64,000 bases of DNA from Elephas maximus indicus (lineage: Eukaryota; Chordata; Mammalia; Proboscidea; Elephantidae), in the NCBI RefSeq assembly GCF_024166365.1, contig NC_064827.1, positions 50,868,635 to 50,932,634 on the forward strand, given 5' to 3'. Under the pieces are notes generated by a model. It ran no database searches. It was not told the DNA's origin and saw nothing but the letters and a program-made list of their open reading frames with translations. The position numbers and the translations under genes were made by a program. Each line of letters begins with the position of its first letter. The first letter of the stretch is position 1. Of this stretch, positions 23,326-35,414 are shown in pieces.

Positions 23326-24254
23326 ATATACCAGAACACCTTTAATAAAGAAAAGAAGCCATGCTTACTGAAATTCTGTCCTTCTAAGTATTACCATGCA
23401 TTTTAGTCACAAGTAACAACATTTAGAGTATAAATTATGATCAAGGAGCAGTGTGTAATTTTTTACATATATGACTGCAGGTTAAGCATAGCTCAACTTC
23501 ATTCCGCATTCACCTCAGAGCATGTGTACTGTCAGTCAGTGCTCCATGTCAGCAAATGGAGTGGACATGGTGCTCAAGGAAGGTGAAAAATAATTGGCTA
23601 TCTTAGCTTTACAGGAGTCTCAAGATTTTTATAACCAGTGATGCTGTGAGAATTAATGAGTGTGGGCAAATGAGAACAATGAATTCTTCAGAAGGGAGCA
23701 GCTTTTACCGTTCCGGTTATACTGGCTGAATCTATCTCTTCTTTAGAGTCTCAGCCTATTTGAGGACTCATCACAAATGTGACCATGACAATATGGTTAT
23801 GTAAGTCCAGTAATTTGCACTTCGAAGAAGTAAGGGGTCAGAGTTACCCCCGAGGAACGTGGAGGTAAAACAATGCTCTCGGAAAGCTGGAGCACATCCA
23901 AGCAGTCAGCCTTTTTGGTATTTATTTCCTTTATATAAAGACAGACACTGAAACTCACTTTGTATTCATTTGTTTCCCAGGCTAGATCTTGCAATTTACT
24001 TTGAATATGCGTGGAGGGATTTTTCAGGAGTAGCATCTGAGCCATCACAAGGAATTTTATCTGGCAGACTTCCCTGATTTGTCACTGAAGGGTAATCTCT
24101 CCACAGGAACACTGTCATACATCATAAAGATATATACCCTTTCCAGGCATTTTAAAACCCTTTCACCTTCCCTTTGTTTCACAAAAACTGACATAGTCTA
24201 TAATTATTGGTTTTACTAAAAAAAAAAAAATATATATATATATTAATAGGAAAC
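23326..24254. other. No recognised feature; A/TA microsatellite near the end
   Basis: Unique-looking sequence. An A12 run followed by (TA)n lies at about 24219-24243. Confidence 0.45.
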
Positions 24255-24355
24255 AGTTAATTGCACTTGCTATATGTCTGGCACTGATCTAAGACCTTTT
24301 TATCTCGCAACAAATTTGTGATGATTATTTTACAGAGGTTGAAACTACATCAAGT
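24255..24355 (-). repeat. MIR relic, antisense
   Basis: 'cttgctatatgtctggcact' followed by 'gatgattattttacagaggt' is the antisense MIR pattern. Confidence 0.5.
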
Positions 24356-24607
24356 TTAGTATCTTCTTCTTTACTGTACCAGGAAAAAGTAAAAAGTTGA
24401 AATAAAAATCTTGCAAGCTTTTAAGTGGATCTTTTTTTAAAAAAAACAAGGTTTCAAAGTAGCGTATTCTGGAAGTTATTTAGGCAGAGGCTGGATATTT
24501 GCTGTTCTACTTAGTTTTCAACTTATTTAACAATTTCTGTGGCTAATCAAAATCAGCAGATCCACTTAACTAAGTATATTGTAGAGTCGGCATCCGTATA
24601 AAAAATG

Positions 24608-24952
24608 TTTTGTTGTTAGCTGTTGTCAAGTCGGTCCCAACTCATGGCAACCCCATGCACAACAGAATGAAGTGCTCCCTGGCCCTGCACCACCCCCATG
24701 CTGTTTTCAGATAAGACCATTGTGATCTGTTGTGTTTTCATTGGCTGACTTTAGGGAGTATATCGCCAGTCCTTTCTTTTTAATCTCTCTTAGTCTGGAA
24801 GCTCTGCTGAGACCTGTTCAGCATCATAGCAACACACAAGCCTTAACTGACAGACAGGTAGTGGCTGAGCTTGAGGTATATTGGCTGGGAATTGAACCTG
24901 GGCCTCCTTCATGGAAGGCAAGAATTCTACCACTGAACCACTAACAACCTCC
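24608..24952 (-). repeat. tRNA-Gly-headed SINE with RTE tail, antisense
   Basis: On the minus strand the element starts with a tRNA-Gly-like head (ggttcagtggtagaattctt, gccttcc, then caggttcaattcccagcca, a B-box) and ends with about 80 bp closely matching the RTE LINE 3' end (ccatgagttgggaccgactt, gacaacagc, then a CAA-rich tail). Flanked by TATAAAAAATG (24597-24607) and TATAAAATATAG (24953-24964). The tRNA head is degenerate and not a working tRNA gene. It is distinct from AfroSINE, whose head resembles tRNA-Ser (GCTGCTAA). Confidence 0.85.
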
Positions 24953-24964
24953 TATAAAATATAG

Positions 24965-26489
24965 CCTGTCCTAAAACTGACCCAGGGCAAATTCTGAATT
25001 GGAATTCTTGCCTTGTATGTATTATCTTTATCAGCCCCTTCCCTGTCTTCCTTCTAATACCCAGTTAGAACTCTGGTTACTCTTGACTGCTGGCTTCCAG
25101 GTCTGTCTAGACAAGCTAGATCAGTATTCTACACCCGTTTCCTGTATTGCAAATAGTGACATTTTTCATAATGGGCTTTGTCTTAGATACAATGTTTTGA
25201 GGCTTCATAATAGCATTCTTTCCCTTAGAGTTGAATTTGGTTTCAATATGATAGATTCATCTGGACTGTCAAGGAACTGTGTTCCTGAAGCCACTCAAGA
25301 ACTTTGTTATAGGTGCTTCTCCCTCGAATCCAAATCGGTATTTATATATTTGCAAAATCCTAAGTGAGGTCCTATGTGCTAAAATTAAGACTAAACATTA
25401 CATATCTGAAAGTCTCCCAAAATTAGGAATGTTGGTTAGCTCTACCTATAAATCAACTCCAAGGCCTTCAAGAAACAAGAAGTAGAATATCTTCCTGTTT
25501 AGTCCCACAGGCTTTGAAATCAGATGGCCTGGGTCTTGTCCTGTCAGTAAAGGAATGTGGGCTGCCATAAATGTAGTGTGGCTGGTAATTGCTGGGTGCT
25601 CACAGGCAGTATGGAGCAAGAGTAAGTAGATAGTTGGAGGATCATTCCAAGACAGTAAGAGGTGAGAGGTAGAGAGGGAGAGGAGGAAGAATTAAATCAC
25701 ATCAGACATGGTGTAGGGAACATGGCACTTGGAACGGAGTAGGGATTAAGGTTGAGAGAATGCCTAGAAGGAGTAGTTCAATGCTTTTTGTGGGGATCCA
25801 GAAAAGAATAAGTGCTTTGGGAAATTAGGAAGTTGCTTGGAGAATCTGAGTACTGTGTCTGGAGATACATTTAAAGAAAAACTGAGACTCCCAGTATTGA
25901 AAAACTGAGAGATCTGTGGCTTTCACTGGAACACCAACCAAAACATCCAATTTTAGAGAAAGTCTATGGAAGAAAAACTTCACTGGAATGATGATTCTTC
26001 CTAACCTACCCTCAGAGCTTTTTGTTTAATTTCAAAGAAATTCTTCCTTAACAAGAAGAATATTTATTCTTAAGGAGAATAGATATCATTTTGCCTTTGA
26101 CACATTGTAATGACCTTCTCTACCCTTGCCAAACTGTCATATCATTTGAATCAGTCTATGGCAGACAATGTGCTGAGTGCCAATCTCAGTCTTCAGTTGC
26201 TGCTTTGAAGGTGTGGTAAACCTGCACTCCCTTTAAAGCAGTGACCGGCAACTGCATTTGGCATCAGCAGAGTGTAGGTTTAACATGACAGGAGGGTGGC
26301 ATTCATTCTGTTGATGTGCCCAAGTTAATCTGTGATATCTCTACAAATAGTTAGGTAATTATTTCTTTGCCTAAGTCCATGTAATCTGCAGGGTTGACAA
26401 GCCTCTCTGATGAGAGCTTTGGAAGAAGGACATGATTTCATAGCACTCTGTCTTATAGTTTGATGTGGGTCATTCAAATTATTACCCCT
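24965..26489. other. No recognised feature
   Basis: Unique-looking. The 122-residue ORF at 24999-25367 (+) has no recognisable domain and no supporting context. Confidence 0.45.
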
Positions 26490-26966
26490 GGAACACAACA
26501 GAGAACCTCTGAAGGTACAGGAGAGCAGTGGGATGCAGACCTCAAATTCTCATAAAAAGAGCAGACTTAATGGTCTGAGTGAGACTAGAAGGACTGGGGA
26601 AGTCATGGTCCCCAGACCTTCTGTTAGCCTAGGATAGGAACCATTCCCAAAGCCAACTCTTCAGACAGGATTGAATTGGACTATATAAAATAGAAAATGA
26701 TACTGGTGAGGAGTGAGCTTCTTGGGTCAAGTAGACACATGAGACCTCATGAGCAGTTCCCGTCTGGAGGGAAGATGAGAGGCAGATGGGGTCAGAAGCG
26801 GGCTGAATAGACATGGAAATAAGACGGTAGAGAGAAGGAGTGTGTTGTCTCATTAGGGGGAGAGCAACTAGGAGTATATAGCAAGGTGTATGGAAATTTT
26901 TGTATGAGACACAGACTTGATTTGTAAACTCTCTCTTAAAGCACAATAAAAATTAAAAAAAAAAAT
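26490..26966 (+). mobile_element. L1 LINE 3' end, 5'-truncated
   Basis: Sense copy of the same L1 lineage's 3'UTR ('ggaacacaacagagaacc', 'gggatgcagacctcaaattc', 'aggaaccattcccaaagcca') ending 'cttaaagcacaataaaaatt' plus an A run. It contains only 3'UTR, no ORF. Confidence 0.9.
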
Positions 26967-27045
26967 CATCACCCCATCACAAGGAACAGAGAGGTTAAAT
27001 AACTGACCCAAGTTAACCCAGTAAATAGAGGATTCTGAAACATCA
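26967..27045 (-). repeat. MIR relic, antisense
   Basis: 'aggaacagagaggttaaata' and 'actgacccaagttaacccag' are antisense MIR. Confidence 0.5.
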
Positions 27046-27284
27046 TCTTTTTCATCTCTTCAACAATACAAATACTGCTATTTTCTAAAGAGGGGTACAA
27101 AACTTACCCGTTCCCAGAGCTAAACCTGACCAACTACACCTAATAATGCTATGCTCCTATTTTATATTTCCCTTTAAATCCTTTTTATCAATATAAATAT
27201 TATATCACATCATATCATATATATATTATGTATATATACTCTTCTTAACCTATATATCATACATACATCATAGGTGTAAATATG

Positions 27285-27935
27285 GACCAACGAGCAACAT
27301 CATGATAAATGGAGAAAAGATTGAAGTTGTCAAGGATTTCATTTTACTTGGATCCACAATCAACAGCCATGAAAGCAGCAGTCAAGAAATCAAAAGACGC
27401 ATTGCACTGGGCAAATCTGCTGCAAAGGACCTCTTCAAAGTGTTGAAGAGCAGAGATGTCACCCTGAAGACTAAGGTGTGCCTGTCCCAAGCCATGGTAT
27501 TTTCAATCACATCATATGCTTGTGAAAGCTGAACAATGAATAAGGAAGACCGAAGAAGAGTTGACACCTTTGAATTGTGGTGTTGGCGAAGAATATTGAA
27601 TATACCATTGACTGCCAAAAGAACAAACAAATCTGTCTTGGAAGAAGTGCAGCCAGAATGTTCCTTAGAGGCAAGGATGGCGAGACTGCATCTTACATAC
27701 TTTGGACATGTTGTCAGGAGGGATCAGTCCCTGGAGAAGGACATCATGCGTGGCAGAGTACAGGGTTAGCGGAAAAGAGGAAGACCCTCAACAAGGTGGA
27801 TTGACACAGTGGCTGCAACAATGAGCTCAAGCATAACAACGATTGTAAGGGTGGCGCAGGATCGGGCGGCATTTCGTTCTGTTGTGCATAGGGTCGCTAT
27901 GAGTTGGAACCGACTTGACGGCACCTAACAACAAC
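27285..27935 (+). mobile_element. RTE/BovB-type LINE 3' end with ~50-bp target duplication
   Basis: Encodes the C-terminal part of the RTE polyprotein after the reverse transcriptase: 27302-27532 (MINGEKIEVVKDFILLGSTI start) then, after one stop, 27536-27769 (WCWRRILNIPLTAKRTNKSV). It ends with 'agggtcgctatgagttggaa' then 'ccgacttgacggcacctaac' and (AAC)n. It is 5'-truncated. The flanks 27233-27284 and 27936-27984 are near-identical over about 50 bp. Nonfunctional, with no RT or endonuclease domain left. Confidence 0.93.
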
Positions 27936-27989
27936 ATATACACTCTTCTTATCCTATATGTCATACATCATAGGTGTAAATATGCATCT

Positions 27990-28145
27990 GTACTAAAGGT
28001 GATCTAACTACTTCATCGTCTCCCCATGTGGATTTTGAGCTCCATGAGTACAGTTCCTTGTCCCCTAATTCTTTAGTGCCCCTATGCCCTCTTGCGCAGT
28101 GCGGAGCATACTGCAGGTGCCGAAGAAATCCTTGCTGAAAATGAG
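27990..28145 (+). repeat. L2 LINE 3' relic
   Basis: 'gattttgagctccatgagta', 'cagttccttgtcccctaatt', 'gaaatccttgctgaaa' fit the L2 3' end. Confidence 0.55.
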
Positions 28146-28149
28146 GAGG

Positions 28150-28690
28150 CTGAGTATACCAAATTTTGGAAAAGGTATGGAGAAACTGCAAGTCCCATTT
28201 ACTGCTGATGAGAATGTAAAATGGTACAGCCACTTCAGAAAACACTGTGAAACTTTATTTCTTAGTTACAAATACACCTAACTTATGACCCAGCCATTCT
28301 GCTAAACTGGAAACACCTAAAATGGATAAGAAAATTGTAATATATTCATACAATGGAGTATTGGTCAGCAATAAAAAGGAACAAATTATTGATACATACA
28401 ACATGGTAGATTGATCTCAATGTAATTATACTGAGTGCAAAAAACCAGTTATGTAAAATTCTAGGAAATGCAAACTAATGTACAGAGACAGCAGATTCTG
28501 TGGCTGCTCAGGGATAGAAGGGCAGAGAGGGATAGGTCACAAAGGGCAATGAGGGAACTTTCTGAGTGATAGATATGTTCATTATCTTGATTATGGTGCT
28601 GGTTTCATAGGCGTATACATATATCAAAAGGCATCAAATTGTACACTTTAAACATATGCATTTTTTTATCAATTACACTTCATAAAGCAG
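28150..28690 (+). repeat. Old L1M LINE 3' region
   Basis: Clear L1M pattern: 'gatgagaatgtaaaatggta', 'cttatgacccagccattctg', 'tacaatggagtattggtcag', 'caataaaaaggaacaaatta', 'catcaaattgtacactttaa'. Diverged and without an open frame. Confidence 0.85.
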
Positions 28691-28814
28691 AAAATAAAAG
28701 CAAAAAAGAAAAAAGTACTGAAACTATTTTGCATGCAATGTTTTCCTTCAGTATTCCCTCCTCCGTGTTTCCATGGTAGGAAGCTTCTCTTTCTAAGACT
28801 AGTATGCAGGATGA

Positions 28815-28995
28815 CATGAGCTGGGATGATCCAAGCTCTGCCATTTACCAGCTGTGTGACCCTGGGCAAGTTACTCAGTGTCCCTACACCTCAGTGTTAA
28901 TCTCCCATAAAATGAAACTAATAATATATCAACCCCAGAGAGATGTTATAAAAATTAAATTAGATAAAATGGCATTTCATATATGGTAGCTATTA
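28815..28995 (+). repeat. MIR SINE
   Basis: 'gctctgccatttaccagctg', 'tgtgaccctgggcaagttac' and 'tctcccataaaatgaaact' give a clear sense MIR. Confidence 0.75.
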
Positions 28996-29329
28996 TTATT
29001 ATACATTATTATATAGTTTTGAGAACCTATTTTTTATGAGTCTGGCACATATTTATGGAGAACTTTCTCAGCTTGATTTAATTCTTGCTGATTCCCAGTT
29101 ACTGGGAATACAGCAACTAACAAAGAAAGAGCAGAATATGTCTGAAAATACAGATAATACGAAATCACTTCTGGGCACCTCTCCATCTCATTTTCCGTTG
29201 TTTGTGCTAAGCTGAGCTGGCAGCATATGTGTGTGTTCAGATATTCTAAGTGGAGAACAGGATAATACGGAGAATGTGTAGCGGGGTGAAATGGGAATTG
29301 ACAAACTGAGCTGCGTCAAGAAGTACTGG

Positions 29330-29525
29330 AAAGTATGGGTTTTGGTTTAGAAAGTTCTGACTTTAAATGTGAGCTCAGCCACTTACTATTTATATATGAA
29401 GCCCTGGACAGGTTACTGTATACTTCTTTGAGCCTCAGTTTACTCATCTATAAAATATAGAAAACTATTAATAACTATTTAAATTATTATTATTAGAAAT
29501 AATTTAAAGGATAATTATATGTGTT
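29330..29525 (+). repeat. MIR SINE
   Basis: 'gctcagccacttactattta', 'gagcctcagtttactcatct' and 'ataaaatatagaaaac' are MIR. Confidence 0.7.
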
Positions 29526-29735
29526 GTAGTCCCTACTCCCCTTATTCTGAATAGTGCCAACTGCCTGTCTAATAATGATAGACATATGATTTAACTTGAT
29601 CTTAATATTTAAAAAAAATTACCCATTATAATGCCATAGCACGTTCTGGAATAATTGTGTGTCGGGGGCGGGGGGTGAGAGAGTACAGAAGTGAGATGAC
29701 CTGATCTTTTGAATCTTTCCATTAATATTTCTTTT

Positions 29736-30291
29736 TTTTTTTTAATTGTGCTTTAAGTGAAACTTTACAGTTCAAATTAGTTTCTCAAACAAAAATTTAT
29801 ACACACATTGTTATGTGACCCTAATTGCTCTCCCTATACTGTGATGGCACAGTCCTCCCAGATTTCCCTTGCGCATTCAACCAGCTCTTGTCCCTTTTTG
29901 CCTTCTCATCTTGCCTCTGGACAGAAGGTGCCCATTTAATCTCATGTATTTACTTGAACTAAGAAGCACTCTCTTCACAAGTATCATTTCATGTCTTATA
30001 GTTCAGTCTAATCTTTGTCTAAAGAGTTGGCTTCAGGAATGGTTTTAGTTCTGGGCTAATAGTCCAGGGCCATGTCTTCCGGGGTCCCTCCAGTCTCAGT
30101 AAGACCATTAAGTCTGGTCTTTTTACTAGAGTTTGAGTTCTTCACCTCACTTTTCTCCTGCTCTGTCAGGGACTCTCTGTTGTGTTCCCTGTCAGGGTGG
30201 TCATTTGTGGTAGCCGGGCACCATCTAGTTCTTCTGGTCTCAGGCTGATGATGGAGCCTTTGGTTTATGTGGCCCTTTCTGTCTGTTGGGC
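29736..30291 (-). mobile_element. L1 LINE 3' end, antisense, 13-bp target duplication
   Basis: Antisense 3'UTR of the same L1 lineage, from 'aattgtgctttaagtgaaac' to 'tgtggccctttctgtctgtt'. Flanked by TAATATTTCTTTT at 29723-29735 and 30292-30304 (exact). No ORF remains. Confidence 0.92.
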
Positions 30292-30304
30292 TAATATTTC
30301 TTTT

Positions 30305-30784
30305 AAACAGTGAATCCCTGTCAATTGGAAAACTTCCAAGTGCAGGAGAGTGACTAAAAAAGTATTTTCCTTAAAAGCAGTGAAGGCAGGTGTTAAGACC
30401 AAGCCTGTAATTCTCAGGGCAATCCCAAGTTCCTTGGCCCCAGCTGCACCTGTTGTGGGGCCATCAGGTCTAAAGGGCCATCTGAGGAGGAGTGGGACTG
30501 TGAATCTCTCTTAGGGAGGTGGAGGCAGAACACAGGCAAAATGGGGCAAGGACCCAGAGGACTGACTCTCCCTGAGAGGGACGTGCTTGAACTGCTCTGT
30601 GAGGCCTCTCCCTCAGACACCAGTCCCCGCCCATGGGTATGGAAGAAGTTTGCCAACACTTGCCTTTTTTTTCTTAGTTACCTCTCCACCGAGTCTGTTT
30701 GAAAAAGGTATGCATTTTAAGCTAATTTTGCACATGGGGAGCTGAGCCCTGGAGAAACAAATAGTGAAGAACTTAGCTTTGAAA
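30305..30784. other. No recognised feature
   Basis: Moderately GC-rich unique-looking sequence with short ORFs on the minus strand only. None supported. Confidence 0.45.
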
Positions 30785-30905
30785 GGAGTTTTTTGCAAAA
30801 GGATTAAAACCATAGACTCTGCTCTCAGGCTACCTGGGTTCAAATTCTAGTTTTGCCACTTACTAATTGTGTTGTTTGGGACAAATTTCTTAACAAAGGA
30901 GGATC
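30785..30905 (+). repeat. MIR SINE
   Basis: 'ctacctgggttcaaattcta' and 'gttttgccacttactaattg' are the MIR core. Confidence 0.7.
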
Positions 30906-31689
30906 CATAAGATAAGAAGGTTTGGTAGCTAGGATTATCCTGGCTTTCCATAACTACATTCCTTCTAGACTATGTCGCCAGAGGTGTCTATTAACATCAT
31001 AGTGGCTTTTAAAACAGACTGTTTGCAAACTGGGGGGGCTGCACATGGAGAATTTCTGCATGGCTTAGGAAGAGATTAAAATAATTTAAAACTACTAAAT
31101 CGCTGGAAGTGAGAAGAGCACAAGTCCCGAAAGAATGTGTTGGGGAATTTTAGTACTTAGGTGCACTTTTCCCTCTTCTTCTTTCTCAGTCTCTGGAGCT
31201 TTCTTACATCTTGAATAATTAACCAAGGGTTATGGTTCGAGTTCTCACATCTTAAGGTTGGCAACCAGCTAGATTCAGTCATGCTACAACGCTGTGGCAA
31301 CTGAGTAGTGTTCAGCTGTGATATAAATCCCTTGGGCTCAAGCTTCAACGAAGAAACTCTGTTATAGAAAGATAAGCTTGAGCAATAGTTTTAGGAGTAA
31401 CGGGAGATTTTTTTTTTGCTTTTGCTCACAATATAGAATATTCCCCCATCAGTATTTGGGCTTTGATCTACTCTTGAACCCCCTAGACTGCACATGGCAT
31501 CCCTTTCCTCACATTAACACGTGCTTTTGAAATCTGTGTTAGACTTTACTATAACTTTCCTTCCAATAAGTGCGAGGTTAAACCAATGGGTAGAACACAT
31601 TTTTTCCCCGATTTTGTGTTCATTTAAAAAGAACATTTGCTATAATTGAATCATCTAAGTGTTACAGTTTACAATGAGGAAACAGAATA
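30906..31689. other. No recognised feature
   Basis: Unique-looking sequence without supported genes. Confidence 0.45.
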
Positions 31690-31760
31690 TAAGTTGAATT
31701 TGGCCTCCAATATCAGATGGACCTGAATTTGAACCTTAGCTTCATGATCTAAGAACTTTT

Positions 31761-34700
31761 TTTTTTAATAATTTTTATTGTGCCTTAAGTGAAAGTTTAC
31801 AAATCAAGTCAGTCTGTCACATATAAGCTTATATACACCTTACTCCATACTCCCACTTACTCTCCGCCTAATGAATCAGCCCGCTCCCTCCTTCCAGTCT
31901 CTCCTTTCGTGACCGTTTTGCCACTTTCTAACCCTCTCTACCCTCCCATCTCCCCTCCAGACAGGAGATGCCAACACAGTCTCACGTGTCTACCTGATAC
32001 AAGTAGCTCACTCTTCATCAGCATCTCTCTCCAACCCATTGTCCAGGCCCTTCCATGTCTGATGAGTTGTCTTCAGGAATGGTTCCTGTCCTGGGCCAAC
32101 AGAAAGTTTGGGGACCATGACTGCCAGGATTCTTCTAGTCTCAGTCAGACCATTAAGTCTGGTCTTTTTATGAGAATTTGGGGTCTGCATCCCACTGTTC
32201 TCCTGCTCCCTCAGGGGTTCTCTGTTGTGCTCCCTGTTAGAGCAGTCATCGGTTGTGGCCAGGCACCATCTAGTTCTTCTGGTCTCAGGATGATGTAAGG
32301 TTCTGGTTCATGTGGCCCTTTCTGTCTCTTGGGCTCATAGTTATCGTGTGACCTTGGTGTTCTTGATTCTCCTTTGATCCAGGTGGGTTGAGACCAATTG
32401 ATGCATCTTAGATGGCTGCTTGTTAGCATTTAAGACCCCAAATGCCACAGTTCAAAGTGGGATGCAGAATGTTTTCATAATAGAGTTTATCATGCCAAAT
32501 GACTTAGAAGTCCCCTTAAGCCATAGTCCCCAAACCCCCGCCCTTGCTCCGCTGACCTTCGAAGCATTCAGTTTATCCTGGAAACTTCTTTGCTTTTGGT
32601 CCAGTCCAGTTGAGCTGGCCTTCCCTGTATTGAGTATTGTCCTTCCCTTCACCTAAAGTAGTTCTTATCTACTAACTAATCAGTAAATACCCTTTCCCAC
32701 CCTCCCTCGTAACCACAAAAGTATGTGTTCTTCTCAGTTTATGCTATTTCTCCAGATCTTATAATAGTGGTCTTATACAATATTTGTCCTTTTGCCTCTG
32801 ACTAATTTCGCTCAGCATAATGCCTTCCAGGTTCCTCCATGTTATGAAATGTTTCACAGATTTGTCACTGTTCTTTATCGATGCGTAGTATTCCATTGTG
32901 TGAATATACCATAATTTATTTAACCATTCATCCGTTGATGGACACCTTGGTTGCTTCCAGCTTTTTGCTATTGTAAACAGAGCTGCAATAAACATGGATG
33001 TGCATATATCTGTTCGTGTAAAGGCTCTTATTTCTCTAGGGTATATTCGGAGGAGTGGGATTTCTGGGTTGTAACTTTTTAAGAGAACGCCAGATAGATT
33101 TCCAAAGTGGTTGTACCATTTTACGTTCCCACAGCAGTGTATAAGAGTTCCAGTCTCTCTGCAGCCTCTCCAACATTTATTATTTTGTGTTTTTTGGATT
33201 AATGCCAGCCTTATTGGTGTGAGATGGAATCTCATCATAGTTTTAATTTGCATTTCTGTAATGGCTAATGATCAAGAGCATTTTCTCACGTATCTGTTAG
33301 CTGCCTGAATATCTTCTTTAATGAAGTGCGTGTTCATATCCTTTGCCCACTTTTTGATTGGGTTGTTTGTCTTTTTGTGGTTGAGTTTTAACAGAATCAT
33401 ATAGATTTTAGAGATCAGGCGCTGGTTGGAGATGTCAGAGCTGAAAATTTTTTCCCAGTCTGTAGGTGGTCTTTTTACTCTTTTGGTGAAGTCTTTAGAT
33501 GAGCATAGGTGTTTGATTTTTAGGAGCTGCCAGTTATCTGGTTTCTCTTTGTCATTTTTGGTAATGTTTTGTATTCTGTTTATGCCCTGTATTAGGGCTC
33601 CTAACAGTGTCCCTACTTTTTCTTCCATGATCTTTATTGCTTTAGTCTTTATGTTTAGGTCTTTGATCCACTTGGAGTTAGTTTTTGTGCATGGTGTGAG
33701 GTATGGGTCCTGTTTCATTTTTTTGCAAGTGGATATCCAATTATGCCAGCACCATTTGTTAAAAAGACTATCTTTTCCCCAATTAACTGACACTGGGCCT
33801 TTGCCAAATATCAACTGCTCATATGTGGATGGATTTATATCTGGGTTCTCAATTCTGTTCCATTGGTCTATGTGCCTGTTGTTGTACCAGTACCAGGCTG
33901 TTTTGACTACTGTGGCTGTATAATAGGTTCTGAAATCAGGTAGAGTGAGGCCTCCCACTTTCTTCTTCTTTTTCAGTAATGCTTTACTTATCCGAGGCCT
34001 CTTTCCCTTCCATATGAAGTTGGTGATTTGTTTCTCTATCACATTAAAAGACGTCATTGGAGTTTGGATCGGAAGTGCATTGTATGTATAGATGGCTTTT
34101 GGCAGAATAGACATTTTTGCTATGTTAAGTCTTCCTATCCATGAACAAGGTATGTTTTTCCACTTATGTAGGTCCTTTTTAGTTTCTTGCACTAGTACTT
34201 TGTAGTTTTCTTTGTATAGGTCTTTTACATCTTTGGTAAGATTTATTCCTAAGTATTTTATCTTCTTGGGGGCTACTGTGAATGGTATTGATTTGGTGAT
34301 TTCCTCTTCGATGTACTTTTTGTTGATGTAGAGGAATCCAAGTGATTTTTGTATGTTTATCTTATAACCTGAGACTCTGCCAAACTCTTCTATTAGTTTC
34401 AGTAGTTTTCTGGAGGATTCCTTAGGGTTTTCTGTGTCTAAGATCATGTCATCTGCAAATAGAGATCATTTTACTTCTTCCTTGCCAATCCGGATGCCCT
34501 TTATTTCTTTGTCTAGCCTAATTGCTCTGGCTAGGACCTCTAGCACAATGTTGAATAAGAGCCGTGATAAAGGGCATCCTTGTCTGGTTCCCGTTCTCAA
34601 GGGAAATGCTTTCAGGCTCTCTCCATTTAGAGTGATGTTGGCTGCTGGCTTTGTATAAAAATAAAATAAAAGAAATAAGTAAATAAAATAGATGCCCTTT

Positions 34701-35231
34701 ATTATGTTGAGGAATTTTCCTTCAATTCCTATTTTGCTGAGAGTTTTTATCATGAATGGGTGTTGGACTTTGTCAAACGCCTTTTCTGCATCAATTGATA
34801 AGATCATGTGGTTTTTGTCTTTTGTTTTATTTATATGGTGGATTACATTAATGGTTTTTCTAATATTAAACCAGCCTTGCATACCTGGTATAAATCCCAC
34901 TTGGTCGTGGTGAATTATTTTTTTGATATGTTGTTGAAATCTATTGGCTAGAATTTTGTTGAGGATTTTTGCATCTATGTTCATGCGGGATATAGGTCTG
35001 TAATTTTCTTTTTTTGTGGTGTCTTTACCTGGTTTTGGTATCAGGGATATGGTGGCTTCATAGAATGAGTTAGGTAGTATTCCGTCATTTTCTATGCTTT
35101 GAAATACCTTTAGTAGTAGTGGTGTTAACTCTTCTCTGAAAGTTTGGTAGAACTCTGCAGTGAAGCCTTCCGGGCCAGGGCTTTTTTTTGTTGGGACTTT
35201 TTTGATTACCTTTTCAATCTCTTTTTTTGTT
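31761..35231 (-). mobile_element. L1 LINE, 5'-truncated 3.5-kb copy, antisense
   Basis: 5'-truncated within ORF2 upstream of the reverse-transcriptase palm. Flanks ATCTAAGAACTTTT (31747-31760) and ATCTAATAACTTTT (35232-35245) are a 14-bp target duplication with one mismatch. The 3'UTR occupies about 31761-32755. It inserted into a MIR. Confidence 0.95.
32756..35200 (-). pseudogene. L1 ORF2 remnant (RT to C-terminus)
   Basis: This is the reverse-transcriptase and C-terminal part of L1 ORF2p, the enzyme that nicks target DNA and copies L1 RNA into it. Three open stretches remain on the minus strand. 34466-34984 has RT motifs [12 protein letters not shown] and TRQGCPLS. 33272-34447 has the RT thumb and beyond ([20 protein letters not shown]). 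32759-33253 is the C-terminal part. The catalytic FADD is still encoded just after the first stretch, but a stop codon directly precedes SLFADD. A 33-nt AT-rich in-frame insertion (34659-34691) adds 11 hydrophobic residues. The N-terminal endonuclease is absent, so the copy is dead. Confidence 0.92.
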
Positions 35232-35414
35232 ATCTAATAACTTTTGACAGTGAACAGATTATTCAACCTAAACTCCAATTACTTTATCTAGAAAAAAGGA
35301 ATAATGTTTATATCTTTCATAAATGATATTTACATGACTTCTTTTATGCAATTGTGAGAATTAAATGATATATGCAAATGTTCAGCACAGTGCCTGGCAT
35401 GGAGTAGGCATGTG

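Larger units (their letters stand above)
31690..35410 (+). repeat. MIR SINE split in two by an L1
   Basis: Left part 31690-31760 ('ggacctgaatttgaacctta') and right part 35232-35410 ('gtgagaattaaatgatatat', 'cagcacagtgcctggcatgg') join to one sense MIR when the intervening L1 is removed, confirming the insertion boundaries. Confidence 0.7.

Noticed and set aside
24895..24945. tRNA-Gly-like sequence
   Set aside because: It is the degenerate head of a SINE joined to an RTE tail, not a foldable, independent tRNA gene.
31789..32298. 169-codon ORF on the plus strand
   Set aside because: Opposite-strand shadow of the L1 3'UTR.
33426..33923. 165-codon ORF on the plus strand
   Set aside because: Opposite-strand shadow of L1 ORF2.
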